Below, one piece after another: positions 17,972 to 26,989 of a stretch of DNA of 64,000 bases. Source of the stretch: JARFQH01 sp963825595. Its GTDB lineage: Bacteria; Desulfobacterota; Desulfobacteria; Desulfobacterales; SG8-13. The first letter of the stretch is position 1. Each line of letters starts with the position of its first letter. The stretch is from positions 1 to 64,000 of the forward strand of contig CAWGUE010000026.1 of assembly GCA_963825595.1 (NCBI GenBank), given 5' to 3'. Below the pieces are notes generated by a model. That model saw nothing but the letters and a program-made list of their open reading frames with translations, made no database searches and was not told the origin of the DNA. The position numbers were made by a program, and so were the translations under genes.

Positions 17972-18247
17972 TCAGCAGCAGGCAGCCGCCTGCTTGCCCT
18001 TGATCCAGGTCTGAATGATATAAGCGGCACACCCGACTCCGGGGGTGACCCTGATCGCCTCAACCGGGCAATTGTTGGCACAGGCCCCGCACTCCATGCA
18101 GCCGTCAAAGTCCGCTATAAAAGCCTTGCGTCCCTCCATCGTCAGAACGCCCTGAGGACAGACGTCTGTGCACATGCCGCATCCCACGCAGGCATCACTG
18201 TCGAGGGTGAGGGTGACAACATTTGGAAGATATCTGAACGTTTTCAT
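17972..18247 (-). CDS. hgcB: Mercury methylation ferredoxin HgcB
   Basis: A 91-residue 2[4Fe-4S] ferredoxin, partner of HgcA. Known role: supplies the low-potential electrons that reduce the HgcA corrinoid, and probably handles Hg(II). Two CxxCxxCxxxCP motifs are at Cys20-Cys30 and Cys50-Cys60. The extra Cys73 and a C-terminal vicinal pair (Cys90-Cys91, the last residues) are the features that set HgcB apart from ordinary ferredoxins. The ATG at 18247 has an AAGGAA site; longer in-frame extensions look non-coding. It lies 73 nt downstream of hgcA on the same strand. Confidence 0.95.
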   Translation of the reverse strand: MKTFRYLPNVVTLTLDSDACVGCGMCTDVCPQGVLTMEGRKAFIADFDGCMECGACANNCPVEAIRVTPGVGCAAYIIQTWIKGKQAAACC

Positions 18248-18320
18248 CACAATTCCTTTTCCGGCAAAAAATCCCGCCCGGTTATACACATGCTCTCCCC
18301 GCCGAAAGCGGGCGCGATGC

Positions 18321-19337
18321 TCACGCGAAAGCCGACGCCAACCATATGGCAGCGGCGGCAAGCACGGCTGTCCCCTGCCAGGGAATCGCCCGGCGCATTT
18401 CCTTTTCAACGCCCGAAGGAGAGGTAAAGGGCGTTGCGCCTGTGAAGTTCATGGCCAGATATGAACTGAAAACCCCCGTGCAGATAAACAGGGCCAGTAG
18501 TTCCCATCCGTTGGCGGTGTGCCATCGAGCTGCTGTCAGCATCAGCCCCAACGCTGTCCCGGTAAAGAGGCCTTTCAACGCAAAAGCCCGTGTCGGCAGC
18601 CAGGGCAGCAGAAGCGGCACGGCAATCGCGCCGCCGAGAATTCCGGTCGCGCAGGCCGCGGTCAGCATCAGCCCCCGGCGCCAGGCATCGTCGAAAGAAA
18701 ATCCGCCCGGGCCGATTCCGGAAAGGATGAATCCGGCAAGTAGCACCCACAACAGGTGTTTGGAGATCGCGGCGAGCTCGACCGGGATCAGGACGAAGCG
18801 TTCCCACAGGGAAAAAGTCACCTGACGCATGCCGGAATCGGCATCACGGCCGACCGCCAGAAAACGATTGAGGTCTTTCGCTCTGACAGGCCCCCAAATG
18901 ACCTCGAATCCGCAATCTTTTTTTACGCGACGGGCGGCGACACCGGTTGCAGCCAGTTGAGGCAGCACAAGCCGCCGGTGGCTGACAAGCCGGTCCAGTC
19001 CGGCATTTCTGACGCAGCGCACCACTTCGGCAGTGGAGAATGTCCCCTTGCCGGCGGCGCACCAGACATTGATTCCACGGGTGTCGAGCACCAGGATCCA
19101 GGCATCGACGGAAATCAGCTCTCGCCGCAGAATGTCGAAGGATAGCTTGTAGTTTGCCGTGACCAGAACCGGCGAGTCCTTTCCGGGGGTACCGATGCAA
19201 TACAGGCCTGGAGCGATCCGGTAGATGTTGCGGCCGATGCCGCAGCGAACCTTGACGCCTGCAAGAATGTCGGTAACGTCGAGGACGGTTCTGACCCGTG
19301 GAACGTCACCCACCGGTGTCTTCTCGAAATCGGTCAC
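18321..19337 (-). CDS. hgcA: Mercury methylation corrinoid protein HgcA
   Basis: Corrinoid methyltransferase that, with HgcB, makes methylmercury. The N-terminal cobalamin domain carries the diagnostic cap helix GINVWCAAGKGTF, whose Cys is the expected lower cobalt ligand. ANYKLSFD and SHRRLVLPQLAATGV surround it. From about residue 170 there are about five membrane helices, ending with MNFTGATPFTSPSGVEKEMR. Translation from the only in-frame start (GTG 19337) gives 338 aa with the cap Cys as residue 93, the number used for the characterised D. desulfuricans ND132 protein. However, that GTG has no ribosome-binding site, and the frame continues upstream with HgcA-like sequence (see 19338-19583), so the true N-terminus is open. 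Confidence 0.95.
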   Translation of the reverse strand: MTDFEKTPVGDVPRVRTVLDVTDILAGVKVRCGIGRNIYRIAPGLYCIGTPGKDSPVLVTANYKLSFDILRRELISVDAWILVLDTRGINVWCAAGKGTFSTAEVVRCVRNAGLDRLVSHRRLVLPQLAATGVAARRVKKDCGFEVIWGPVRAKDLNRFLAVGRDADSGMRQVTFSLWERFVLIPVELAAISKHLLWVLLAGFILSGIGPGGFSFDDAWRRGLMLTAACATGILGGAIAVPLLLPWLPTRAFALKGLFTGTALGLMLTAARWHTANGWELLALFICTGVFSSYLAMNFTGATPFTSPSGVEKEMRRAIPWQGTAVLAAAAIWLASAFA

Positions 19338-19583
19338 AAAATGACACAGACGATATCCCGGTCGTTCGTAGAGACTGCTGGGTGGTCCGGCGGGCGGGCC
19401 GCAACAAACCGTTTCAACCGGGGGATCTCCGGTCGACTGTAACCGCTCCGAATCTGCACCTGCAGATGCGGACTGGGTTCAGCAGCTTTGGGAGAGCACT
19501 TGGATTTCGCTGCCGCTATCAGGGCAAGATTCTACCGAATCGACATTCTCGCGGGGGTTATCTTCCTGCATGCCTTCGATCAC
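19338..19583 (-). other. Possible N-terminal part of HgcA, interrupted by an in-frame TGA
   Basis: In the hgcA frame the 47 codons before GTG 19337 are open and read ...VCCGPPAGPPSS then YERPGYRLCHF, which from memory resembles N-termini of other HgcA proteins. They contain no ATG, GTG or TTG. The next codon upstream is TGA (19479-19481). Beyond it the same frame is open again, with candidate starts ATG 19571 and GTG 19583 and the reading ...EIQVLSQSC just before the TGA. Options are selenocysteine at the TGA, an indel between an out-of-frame start and this segment, or a true GTG 19337 start with chance similarity upstream. No candidate start has a well-spaced ribosome-binding site. Confidence 0.45.
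19447..19472 (-). promoter_or_regulatory. SECIS-like hairpin after the in-frame TGA of hgcA
   Basis: On the minus strand, 6 nt after the TGA, TCCG pairs with CGGA; after a C/T mismatch, ATCTGC pairs with GCAGAT, closing a four-base loop AGGT. The loop starts 17 nt after the TGA. From memory, E. coli fdhF has the same spacing and an AGGUCU loop in which G and U are contacted by SelB. The fdhF bulged U is not present here. A plain coding-region hairpin is the alternative. Confidence 0.4.
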
Positions 19584-19760
19584 TCTCCCTTCAATTCTAT
19601 CTTGCAAGGGCCACAGAACTGCCCGGCGGCGGCATTGCCTGGTGTCAGAGAAACGAAGACAGCGCACCGTCCGGTGACATCATACGACCACTCTATGGAA
19701 GATTCAAGGGCGGATTCGGAGCAAAACAGGCATGGGCCATAGGTCCCCGGAGCCAAGATA

Positions 19761-20810
19761 TCACTTCTTTTTGGACTTGATCTCCAGGTCATCGCCGGAA
19801 TACCCAAAGGCGGACAGGATGGAATGGGCGACCTTAACGGTGTCTTCTGGACTCAGGTGGGTTTCCACATAGATATTGGTGCCTTCGATATTGACCGGAA
19901 GCCTTAATTCATCGGGGTCTTCTCTAAAATAATATTTGTTGTCCACCGAATGCCATAACAGTCTCTCGATGTCCTGATCGTACTTCGAAATCAAAACTTC
20001 ACACAGTTTGAGAAGGAATCCGTCCCAGGCGTCCACCTTGAAGGAGTCCGCCATGAAAGTAAACGCGGTGACAACATGCCCCTTATAGGTGTTCGGATGC
20101 GGAAAAGCCGCCTTTTTCGTCTCGCTTTTTTCTTCGACGCCTCGTGTTCGGCCGAGTTCAATTAAAAACTCGGTGACCATTTCCTTGTCGGGCCTGTAGC
20201 CGCAGAGCGTCTGGACGGTCTCGCTGAAAAGTTTGACCAGTGTTTCGTGGGGCTCGGCAATAATTCGGTTCCAGGCCTTCCCCATCGATTTTTTGATGAG
20301 TTTGCGCTGGCGTTTGGTCTGAATCGACTCGGCGATCTTGAGGGCTTTGCCCTTGACCACATTATCCTTTTCGAGCAGTTCGACGATTCGGGTCGCTGCT
20401 TCGCTGGGGGGCTGTTTCAGAAGATCGAGGGCACAGAATCTTTTCTGCTCGAAGGCGCCTTCACTGAAAGACAGGTAGAACCACCACGCAACCCCGTTGG
20501 TCAACACGGCCAGTTTTACGCCTTCATTCAGAGCCGAGCCGAGAAGATCTTTCTGGCAGGGTTTGAGATCACCACCGACTTTTTCCACACCGATAAAGAC
20601 GGCATCGATTTTGTTTTGCCGCAACGCGAAATCGATCAAAGATGATTTTACGGAGTGATCCGGTTTGACTTCGTCGACGTTGAAAATATCCCATCCCAAA
20701 AGAGACAGTAGCCGGATCACGATGGCCTGTTTTGTGGAGGCCTTGTCAAAAGTGCTGAGTCGTTTGTTTGCCTTCAGTGTCTCGAAAAAAGCGACGATTT
20801 GTTTTTCCAT
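19761..20810 (-). CDS. HsdR_N-like (type I restriction R-subunit N-terminal) nuclease-fold protein
   Basis: The 349 residues open with a nuclease-like segment resembling HsdR_N: STKQAIVIRLLSLLGWDIFNVDEVKPDHSVKSSLIDFALRQ, then KIDAVFIGVEKVGGDL and LAVLTNGVAWWFYL, matching the D...E-x-K layout in a loose way. A long C-terminal part is unlike helicase subunits. No hsdM or hsdS is adjacent and no ATPase motor is present, so it is not a full type I system. Such stand-alone proteins are common and of unknown role. It lies directly upstream of the hgcA region. Confidence 0.75.
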   Translation of the reverse strand: MEKQIVAFFETLKANKRLSTFDKASTKQAIVIRLLSLLGWDIFNVDEVKPDHSVKSSLIDFALRQNKIDAVFIGVEKVGGDLKPCQKDLLGSALNEGVKLAVLTNGVAWWFYLSFSEGAFEQKRFCALDLLKQPPSEAATRIVELLEKDNVVKGKALKIAESIQTKRQRKLIKKSMGKAWNRIIAEPHETLVKLFSETVQTLCGYRPDKEMVTEFLIELGRTRGVEEKSETKKAAFPHPNTYKGHVVTAFTFMADSFKVDAWDGFLLKLCEVLISKYDQDIERLLWHSVDNKYYFREDPDELRLPVNIEGTNIYVETHLSPEDTVKVAHSILSAFGYSGDDLEIKSKKK

Positions 20811-20996
20811 GAAAGTATTTTAGTCAATTTTCCTTAAAAATTCAATCGGTTTTTAATAATGATGACCACTACGATGGCTATGCAACCACGGTCACAGTGA
20901 AGCGGCCACCGGCAACGCGAGAATGGCGCTTTATCCAGACGGGAGGACGCAAAACCGGTTGAATCGATAACGGACCTGCGCCAGAGGGGCCGCTGG

Positions 20997-21842
20997 CTAC
21001 CCCAGGAGCCGGTAAAGGATAGCGGTAACAACGGCGTAGCCGAGGACGGCGATGGTAAGGCTGACGCATAATCCGGCCAGAAGTCTGTGGACCTGCCCTT
21101 CGCGCTTTTTTTCCTGATAACCCAGCAGGGCAGCCAGCGCCACACCGGCGATGCCGCCACCGACATGCCCCCAGTTATTGATGCCCGGTATCAGGAGGCC
21201 GAATATGAAAAGCCCGATCGCCCACGAACCGACCTGGCGGTAGATCGCCTGACCGTAGACGCCGCCGCGGCTCTTACCATAGAAAAGAATGGCCCCGATC
21301 AGGCTGCAAATCGCTGCCGATGCACCGATGGTATAGGCCACACCCGCCAGGTAAGACACGATAAAACCGGCCGTTCCGCCGACGGTGTAGATGATGAACA
21401 TCCGGTAGGTGCCGAATTCGCGCACGGTTAACGCAGCGAGTTGCGTAAAAGCGGCCATGTTGAAAAAAATGTGCAGGATGCCGCCGTGCAGATAGTTGGC
21501 TGACAGCAGACTCCACCAACGCCCGAAGCGGTCGATGGGAATCGTGCCGGTCATACCCAGTAGAATCAGACTGCCGTTGTCGGGCGACAAGAATACCAGC
21601 GGGTTCATTGACAGCCCGATGCGGCTGGAACTGAGCAACAGGGAAAGGAGAAAGAAACCGACATTGACCGCCACCACACTGCGGATGAAGCGATCTGAAT
21701 TTTTCAGACCAATGGCACTTGAAAAACGGTTCCAGAACGAAGCGGGTCTTTTGAGCGCGCAATATGGGCATCGGGATTCACTTCGACTGATAAGTTTCCC
21801 GCAGTTGGGGCACAGCATCGACTGTCGCTGATTGGTGTCCAC
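20997..21842 (-). CDS. Rhomboid-family intramembrane serine protease with zinc ribbon
   Basis: A cytoplasmic C4 ribbon (Cys11, Cys14, Cys25, Cys28) precedes a six- or seven-helix rhomboid core. Catalytic Ser175 lies in GASAA and His226 in WGHVGGG. The HGGILHIFFNM loop-1/helix-2 motif is also present. The residue after the Ser is Ala where Gly is usual (GASG), a mild change. Substrates unknown. Confidence 0.9.
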   Translation of the reverse strand: MDTNQRQSMLCPNCGKLISRSESRCPYCALKRPASFWNRFSSAIGLKNSDRFIRSVVAVNVGFFLLSLLLSSSRIGLSMNPLVFLSPDNGSLILLGMTGTIPIDRFGRWWSLLSANYLHGGILHIFFNMAAFTQLAALTVREFGTYRMFIIYTVGGTAGFIVSYLAGVAYTIGASAAICSLIGAILFYGKSRGGVYGQAIYRQVGSWAIGLFIFGLLIPGINNWGHVGGGIAGVALAALLGYQEKKREGQVHRLLAGLCVSLTIAVLGYAVVTAILYRLLG

Positions 21843-22104
21843 TCGTTATCCTGATGTTGAAATATTTACGGCGTAACTTCAGGCGCGCGCAGTCACGCCG
21901 GAGGTCGACCCGCCGGGCCGGAGGCGCTTCAATACAAAAGGGTGGTCGCTGGACCACCCTCATCTGGAGGCTGAAACAATTAAATATCGAACGCTTGGAC
22001 TATAATACCGAAAAAGACGCGGTCAAGCGCACCGGGCGCCCCTTCGCTTGACGCTCCGCCATGGTTCGGCAGCCAGCCGCGTTTTAGCGGATGAGCTCGC
22101 GGCG

Positions 22105-22581
22105 CTATTTGGGATGACACTCGATGCAGCCGGATGGACCAGTCGCCGGCAGCGCTTCATTCAGCACCTGGTAAGACTTTGCGACGGCCAGATTTTTGGT
22201 GCGGATCTCCTTGTGACACCCGATACAGGACTTGTGGAAGGCATATTTAAAGTATTTGATCGACACGTCGGAATAAGAAAGGTAACTTTCGGTTGTTTTC
22301 GGCGCACTGGTTTGATCATGGCAACCGCTGGTCATGCACCCTTGAATTTTCTCTTGACCCTCCCATGTGTGATGGCACTGCCGGCAGTCACTTGCGAAAT
22401 GCCGGGCATGGGGAAATTCGACGGCGCTCTTTTGTGGGGTGACTCCTGCCGGTGGACTGAGCGTTATCACACCCATCGGGACGCACATGTCCTCTGCAGT
22501 GTCCTGACCGAAAACATTGAAACTCATTGCAATCATAATAACCATCACCGCGCACAACAACCCCATCGCTTTGGCCTGCAT
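22105..22581 (-). CDS. Periplasmic tetrahaem cytochrome c3-family protein
   Basis: The ATG at 22581 with site GGGAG opens a signal peptide (MQAKAMGLLCAVMVIMIAMSFNVFG). The mature part has four haem-attachment sites: CRQCH, the expanded CMTSGCH (CX4CH), CIGCH and CIECH. Extra His residues (FPHARHF, FHKSC) suit bis-His ligation. This is the class III c3 pattern of sulfate reducers, used for periplasmic electron shuttling. The frame is open upstream to 22959, but that part lacks coding character. Confidence 0.92.
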   Translation of the reverse strand: MQAKAMGLLCAVMVIMIAMSFNVFGQDTAEDMCVPMGVITLSPPAGVTPQKSAVEFPHARHFASDCRQCHHTWEGQEKIQGCMTSGCHDQTSAPKTTESYLSYSDVSIKYFKYAFHKSCIGCHKEIRTKNLAVAKSYQVLNEALPATGPSGCIECHPK

Positions 22582-22980
22582 TGTCAATCTCCCTTTGGTT
22601 CGTGATCCTGCGCCAGTCAATCGTAATTGTGTTTTAAAGGTAATTGATACCCATCCGATTTGTGTGCTGTATGAATGCAATAGAATGTTAAAAAGATCAA
22701 CCAAAAAATTGTCCTTAAAGTCATCAGGACCGTCCAACCAAACCCAATGGTCCACCTGCGGTGCTTTGGGTTTGACAGGCGAAGCCGTTTTTACTATCAA
22801 TGGTTTTTCCGGCTGATTGATCGATGTTTGTGAAGTCAGCCCGTTTTCCAACATCCGCGCCCGGGCGTGCCGGTTAAACCCTCCTGAGTCAGAGACCAGT
22901 TTCGACCCGGAGCCGCTGCGACTCTGATGATCGTATTCCACCTGAGCGCCAACCGCCATTCTAAGCGCATCGAGGCCCGC
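22582..22980. other. Divergent intergenic region
   Basis: About 400 bp between the cytochrome gene (minus) and the DUF6599 operon (plus). It should hold both promoters. No repeat or hairpin stood out. Confidence 0.4.
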
Positions 22981-24006
22981 ATGACGATTGAGGCAAAAAT
23001 TCCGGCGAAACCGTCTCAGACCGAAAAGCTGCTAAGCTTGGGGATTCTCTCGCTATTGGCCCTTATCGCCGCCGGCATCTTTACCGTTCAGTCCGATTAT
23101 AATCCGGCTGTCGTCCAGTTGTTTTCAGAACCGGCGACAAGCAGCCAGTCCTCCCCCCCGACCTCAGCGACTCCGGCGGCAATAATTCCTCTACCCGCGG
23201 GGATTTCAGCATTGACGCCGCCTGAAACCTTTGAATCCCGAACGCTGTCGGACAAGATCAACGGCAAGGCAGAACTGTATTTATCTGCCGGTTTCAAACG
23301 GTTGCAAAGCCAACGCTTCGGTGATGATTCGGCCTCGGACCGCTGGTTCGAAATTTTGGTCTTTGACATGGCTACGCAAGAAAATGCCTTTGCCGTTTAC
23401 AGCTCACAGCAGCGCGAGGATGGTGTTCCGGTCGATCTCGGGCCTTATGCCTACCGTACGGCCAATGCTTTTTTCTGGGTCCACGGCCCGTATTATCTGG
23501 AGTTGATTGCCGCGGAAGATTCAGAAGACGCCCGCAAAAGTATGCTGCGAATTGCGGAAAGTTTTAACCAAACAACCGCCGTTGATACCCAAACGGTCAC
23601 GGAAACGGATCTTTTCCCACCTGACGGCCTCGATCGAAAAAGCATTACCCTGATCCCTGCCGATGCTTTCGGATTGGAAAAATTCGACCGGGTGCTGGTG
23701 GCCGATTACACGGTAGGGGGAACTCTGCTGAGCGCCTTTTTTTCGAATCGCGGCGCACCCCAGGCGGCCAAACAACAGGCCGAAGATTACCGGAAGTTCC
23801 TGATCGCATTCGGCGGCAAATCGGTCGAAACGCAGGGGCTTTACATCGTGGAAATCTTGGATGCTTATGAAATCATTTTCACCCATGGTCCATACATCGC
23901 CGGAATTCACGAAGCCACCGACCGGGACCGGGCCCTGGCGCTTGCCCGTTCTCTGCAGGCCAGCATAGAGGATGCCATTGGCAAACAGAAAAACACCCGC
24001 AAATAG
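22981..24006 (+). CDS. DUF6599-like membrane-anchored protein
   Basis: Start ATG at 22981 is chosen for GAGG five bases upstream; an earlier in-frame ATG at 22927 is weaker. A single N-terminal membrane helix (KLLSLGILSLLALIAAGIF) and a Pro/Ser/Thr-rich linker precede two related alpha/beta repeats. Each holds an AYEIIFTHGPYIAGI- or FFWVHGPYYLELIA-like segment. This matches the DUF6599 family as I recall it; function unknown. It is first of a three-gene group with a Tat-exported DUF362 protein and a polyferredoxin, so a periplasm-facing redox complex is a reasonable guess. Confidence 0.75.
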   Translation: MTIEAKIPAKPSQTEKLLSLGILSLLALIAAGIFTVQSDYNPAVVQLFSEPATSSQSSPPTSATPAAIIPLPAGISALTPPETFESRTLSDKINGKAELYLSAGFKRLQSQRFGDDSASDRWFEILVFDMATQENAFAVYSSQQREDGVPVDLGPYAYRTANAFFWVHGPYYLELIAAEDSEDARKSMLRIAESFNQTTAVDTQTVTETDLFPPDGLDRKSITLIPADAFGLEKFDRVLVADYTVGGTLLSAFFSNRGAPQAAKQQAEDYRKFLIAFGGKSVETQGLYIVEILDAYEIIFTHGPYIAGIHEATDRDRALALARSLQASIEDAIGKQKNTRK

Positions 24007-24019
24007 TGTTAAGGGCGTC

Positions 24020-24991
24020 ATGAAGCGACGGGACTTCTTGATCCGCAGCGCCAGGGCCGGATTCACCGTTTTCGCCGCCGGCGGGCTGGCCGGCCTGTTT
24101 TATGACCCACACGGACCTCAGCCGGGTAAACTTGAGACGTCCGCAAGCGTGCGCCTGGCTGATTTCTCCATCCCGGGTTTGCAGCCCCGGTTGGGCATCG
24201 CCAGGGGTGATGATCGCACCATATCAGTTAACAAAGCACTGAAGGCTGTCGGCGGCATCGAGTCATTTATCAAACCCGGTGACCGTGTGCTGCTCAAAGT
24301 CAACGCCGCCTTTGCTTCGCCACCGATGCTGTCTGCCACCACCCATCCGGAGTTGGTGGCGGAGGTGGTCCGACTCTGCCTGAAATCCGGCGCAGCGGCC
24401 GTCAGCGTTACCGACAATCCGATTAACGATCCGGCGAGCTGTTTTACGCTGACCGGCATCGCGCGGGCCGCGGAATCGGCCGGCGGCCGGATCATATTGC
24501 CGCGGGAAAAGTACTTTAGGCCGATCACGGTACCGGGTGCGCGCCTGATCCGAGACTGGCCGCTGCTGTTCGAACCCTTCAAAGCTGTCGACAAACTGAT
24601 CGGCATGGCACCGGTCAAGGATCATCACCGCAGCGGGGCCTCCATGACAATGAAGAACTGGTACGGCCTGCTCGGCGGGCGACGCAATATTTTCCACCAG
24701 GACATCAACACCATCATTATGGAACTCGCCCTGATGGTCAAGCCGACCCTTGTTATCCTGGACGGCACCGTCTCGATGCTGACCAACGGTCCCACCGGTG
24801 GTTCTTTGTCGGATTTGAAGGCAACCGGCACCATGATCGTCAGTACAGACCAGGTGGCCGCGGACGCCTATGGCGCGGCGCTCCTCGGCAAATCACCCGC
24901 AGACCTGCCGTTCATCGCAATGGCGGCCAAAGCGGGTGCCGGCAGCGCCGATGTCACTGCCATCAATCCGGTTATCGTACCCGAAACCTGA
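24020..24991 (+). CDS. DUF362-domain protein with Tat signal
   Basis: MKRRDFLIRSARAGFTVFAAGG is a twin-arginine signal, so the protein is folded before export and may carry a cofactor. The body has DUF362 features (KPGDRVLLKVNAAF, SVTDNP, LLGGRRNIFHQDINTIIMELA). The usual C-terminal ferredoxin motifs of many DUF362 proteins are absent; the next gene supplies them. ATG 24020 follows AAGGG. Confidence 0.85.
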   Translation: MKRRDFLIRSARAGFTVFAAGGLAGLFYDPHGPQPGKLETSASVRLADFSIPGLQPRLGIARGDDRTISVNKALKAVGGIESFIKPGDRVLLKVNAAFASPPMLSATTHPELVAEVVRLCLKSGAAAVSVTDNPINDPASCFTLTGIARAAESAGGRIILPREKYFRPITVPGARLIRDWPLLFEPFKAVDKLIGMAPVKDHHRSGASMTMKNWYGLLGGRRNIFHQDINTIIMELALMVKPTLVILDGTVSMLTNGPTGGSLSDLKATGTMIVSTDQVAADAYGAALLGKSPADLPFIAMAAKAGAGSADVTAINPVIVPET

Positions 24992-25045
24992 CAGCGCCAA
25001 CACATACAAACCCCGGTTTACCAGGCGACCCGCAGGCCAGTTGAT

Positions 25046-26989
25046 ATGAAAATTCGCACGACCCGACGCATCTCCCAAGTCTTTTTCATTCTACTGTTTC
25101 TCTGGTTCTGCGCGGTCACAACCCTGGGAGACGCCTGGTGGCAGCTGCGCGGCTGGCCGGTGAACTGGTTTCTGGAGCTGGATCCCCTGGTGGGGCTGAC
25201 CACCCTTCTGACCACCGGCACCCTCTACGCCGGCCTGTTGTGGGGAGTGGCGACGATCGCGCTGACCGTTCTGTTGGGTCGTTTTTTTTGCGGCTGGATT
25301 TGCCCCTTCGGCACCTTGCATCAGGCCGTGGGGTGGCTGGGGCGGCGGCGCAAACCGGCTGCTGAGCAGGCCCGGATGAACCGGCCCTCGCGCTGGCAGA
25401 CCGTCAAATACTGGATTCTTACCTTCCTGCTCGCGGTGGCGGCGGCCGAACTGCTCAAATCACTTGGCGCACCGCTGCAGAGCGCCCCCTATTTCATGGG
25501 AACTCTGGCCGCCCTGGCCATCGCGGCCGCACTGGCTCAGACGATCGTCCCCCAACCGGCCAGACGCTGGCTGACGGCATTTGTGACGATTGCCGGCCTA
25601 TGGACTGCAGCCGCTTTTTTCGCCGCGGATTCGCAATGGCTGTCGGCCTCACTGCAGATCGGGTTGCTTGATCCACTGCCGCTTCTACATCGCTCGATCA
25701 ACCTGACCTTGTTGCCCCTGGTGGACGAATCTCCCATCGGCTTGACCGGAACCAACCGCCTGTACGATGGCGCCTGGTTGATCGGGTCGATTTTCTTGAT
25801 CACCGTGTTGCTCAACCTGAGGATTCCCCGATTCTACTGCCGTTTCATCTGCCCCTTGGGAGCCCTGTTCGCCCTTGCCGCGCGGAACGCATTGTGGCGC
25901 ATCGGCAAAAAAGAGGCCGATTGCATCGACTGCCTCGTATGTGAAAAAAACTGCGAGGGTGCCTGCGCGCCCGCCTCCACTGTCCGCATCCATGAATGCG
26001 TCCTGTGCATGAATTGCCGCCAGGAATGCCGGCATGGCCTGATCGCATACGGCACAGGCCGCTCGGCTGCCGGTGAAATCTCGTCCCCGGAAGTCAGCCG
26101 GCGGCAATTTGTGGTAGCGACCCTGTCGGGACTCGCAGCCGTGCCCCTGCTGCGCCTGAACGGGCAATTAGCAAGCAATTGGAACCCACAACTGGTAAGG
26201 CCGCCGGGTGCCCTGGTCGAATCGGAATTCCTGGCCCGCTGCATAAAGTGTGGCCAGTGCATGCGGATTTGCCCCACAAACGTCATTCATCCGGCCGGAC
26301 TGGAGGGCGGACTGGAGGGCCTATGGACACCGGTACTGAATTTTCGAATCGGCACCAGCGGTTGCCAATACAAGTGTATCGCTTGCGGCAACATCTGTCC
26401 CACGGCTGCCATTCGCTCCATAACCCTGGACGAGCGCCTGGGGCAAAACCGCTATGAAGGGACCGGTCCGATCCGCATCGGTACAGCCTTCGTTGACAGG
26501 GGACGCTGCCTGCCCTGGGCCATGGACATTCCCTGCATCGTGTGCCAGGAGAACTGCCCGGTCAGTCCCAAGGCGATCGTCACTCGCGCGGTTTTTTCGA
26601 CCGTGGCCACGGACGAACCCTTGATCGTCGCCGAGGCCGACATTCATACCGTTCGATTCCGGTCGGATGCCCTGGTTCCCGGACGGCTGGCAACCGGTGA
26701 TTATTACTGCCGGGAAGAAAAAGCAGGCGGGTCGATGGCGCGCCGCATTGTCAGCAATCTGGCCGGCGAACTGACCCTGGCAGCCGAGCACCCTTGGGAT
26801 GCCCCGCCGTCTGCCGGTAACCGGTTAGACATTCTTATCCGGCTCCAGCAACCTTACGTGCGGCCCGAACTGTGCATCGGCTGCGGCGTCTGCGAGCACG
26901 AATGCCCCGTACGGGGACGGCGGGCCATCAGGGTGACCGCGGAAAACGAAAGCCGCCATCCCGAGCACGCGATGATCTTGGAGGCTTAA
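25046..26989 (+). CDS. Polyferredoxin membrane protein (NapH/MauN-like plus 4Fe-4S domains)
   Basis: The 647 residues have an N-terminal membrane part with paired CGWICPFGTLHQ and CRFICPLGALFAL motifs of the NapH/MauN type. Cys-rich clusters follow (CIDCLVCEKNCEGACAP, CVLCMNCRQEC), then a twin-Arg-like RRQFVVATLSGLAAVPLL stretch and further ferredoxin motifs (CIKCGQCMRICPTNVI, CKCIACGNICPTAAI, CIVCQENCP, CIGCGVCEHECPV). It could move electrons across the membrane between quinols or ferredoxin and the exported partners encoded upstream. Confidence 0.88.
   Translation: MKIRTTRRISQVFFILLFLWFCAVTTLGDAWWQLRGWPVNWFLELDPLVGLTTLLTTGTLYAGLLWGVATIALTVLLGRFFCGWICPFGTLHQAVGWLGRRRKPAAEQARMNRPSRWQTVKYWILTFLLAVAAAELLKSLGAPLQSAPYFMGTLAALAIAAALAQTIVPQPARRWLTAFVTIAGLWTAAAFFAADSQWLSASLQIGLLDPLPLLHRSINLTLLPLVDESPIGLTGTNRLYDGAWLIGSIFLITVLLNLRIPRFYCRFICPLGALFALAARNALWRIGKKEADCIDCLVCEKNCEGACAPASTVRIHECVLCMNCRQECRHGLIAYGTGRSAAGEISSPEVSRRQFVVATLSGLAAVPLLRLNGQLASNWNPQLVRPPGALVESEFLARCIKCGQCMRICPTNVIHPAGLEGGLEGLWTPVLNFRIGTSGCQYKCIACGNICPTAAIRSITLDERLGQNRYEGTGPIRIGTAFVDRGRCLPWAMDIPCIVCQENCPVSPKAIVTRAVFSTVATDEPLIVAEADIHTVRFRSDALVPGRLATGDYYCREEKAGGSMARRIVSNLAGELTLAAEHPWDAPPSAGNRLDILIRLQQPYVRPELCIGCGVCEHECPVRGRRAIRVTAENESRHPEHAMILEA

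Noticed and set aside
17954..17974. TGA at the end of hgcB as a second selenocysteine codon (it follows Cys-Cys)
   Set aside because: HgcB proteins normally end with the Cys pair, the frame after the TGA runs only seven codons, and no suitable hairpin follows.
19761..20810. Complete type I restriction system
   Set aside because: Only an HsdR_N-like protein is present; no methylase, specificity subunit or helicase motor was found nearby.
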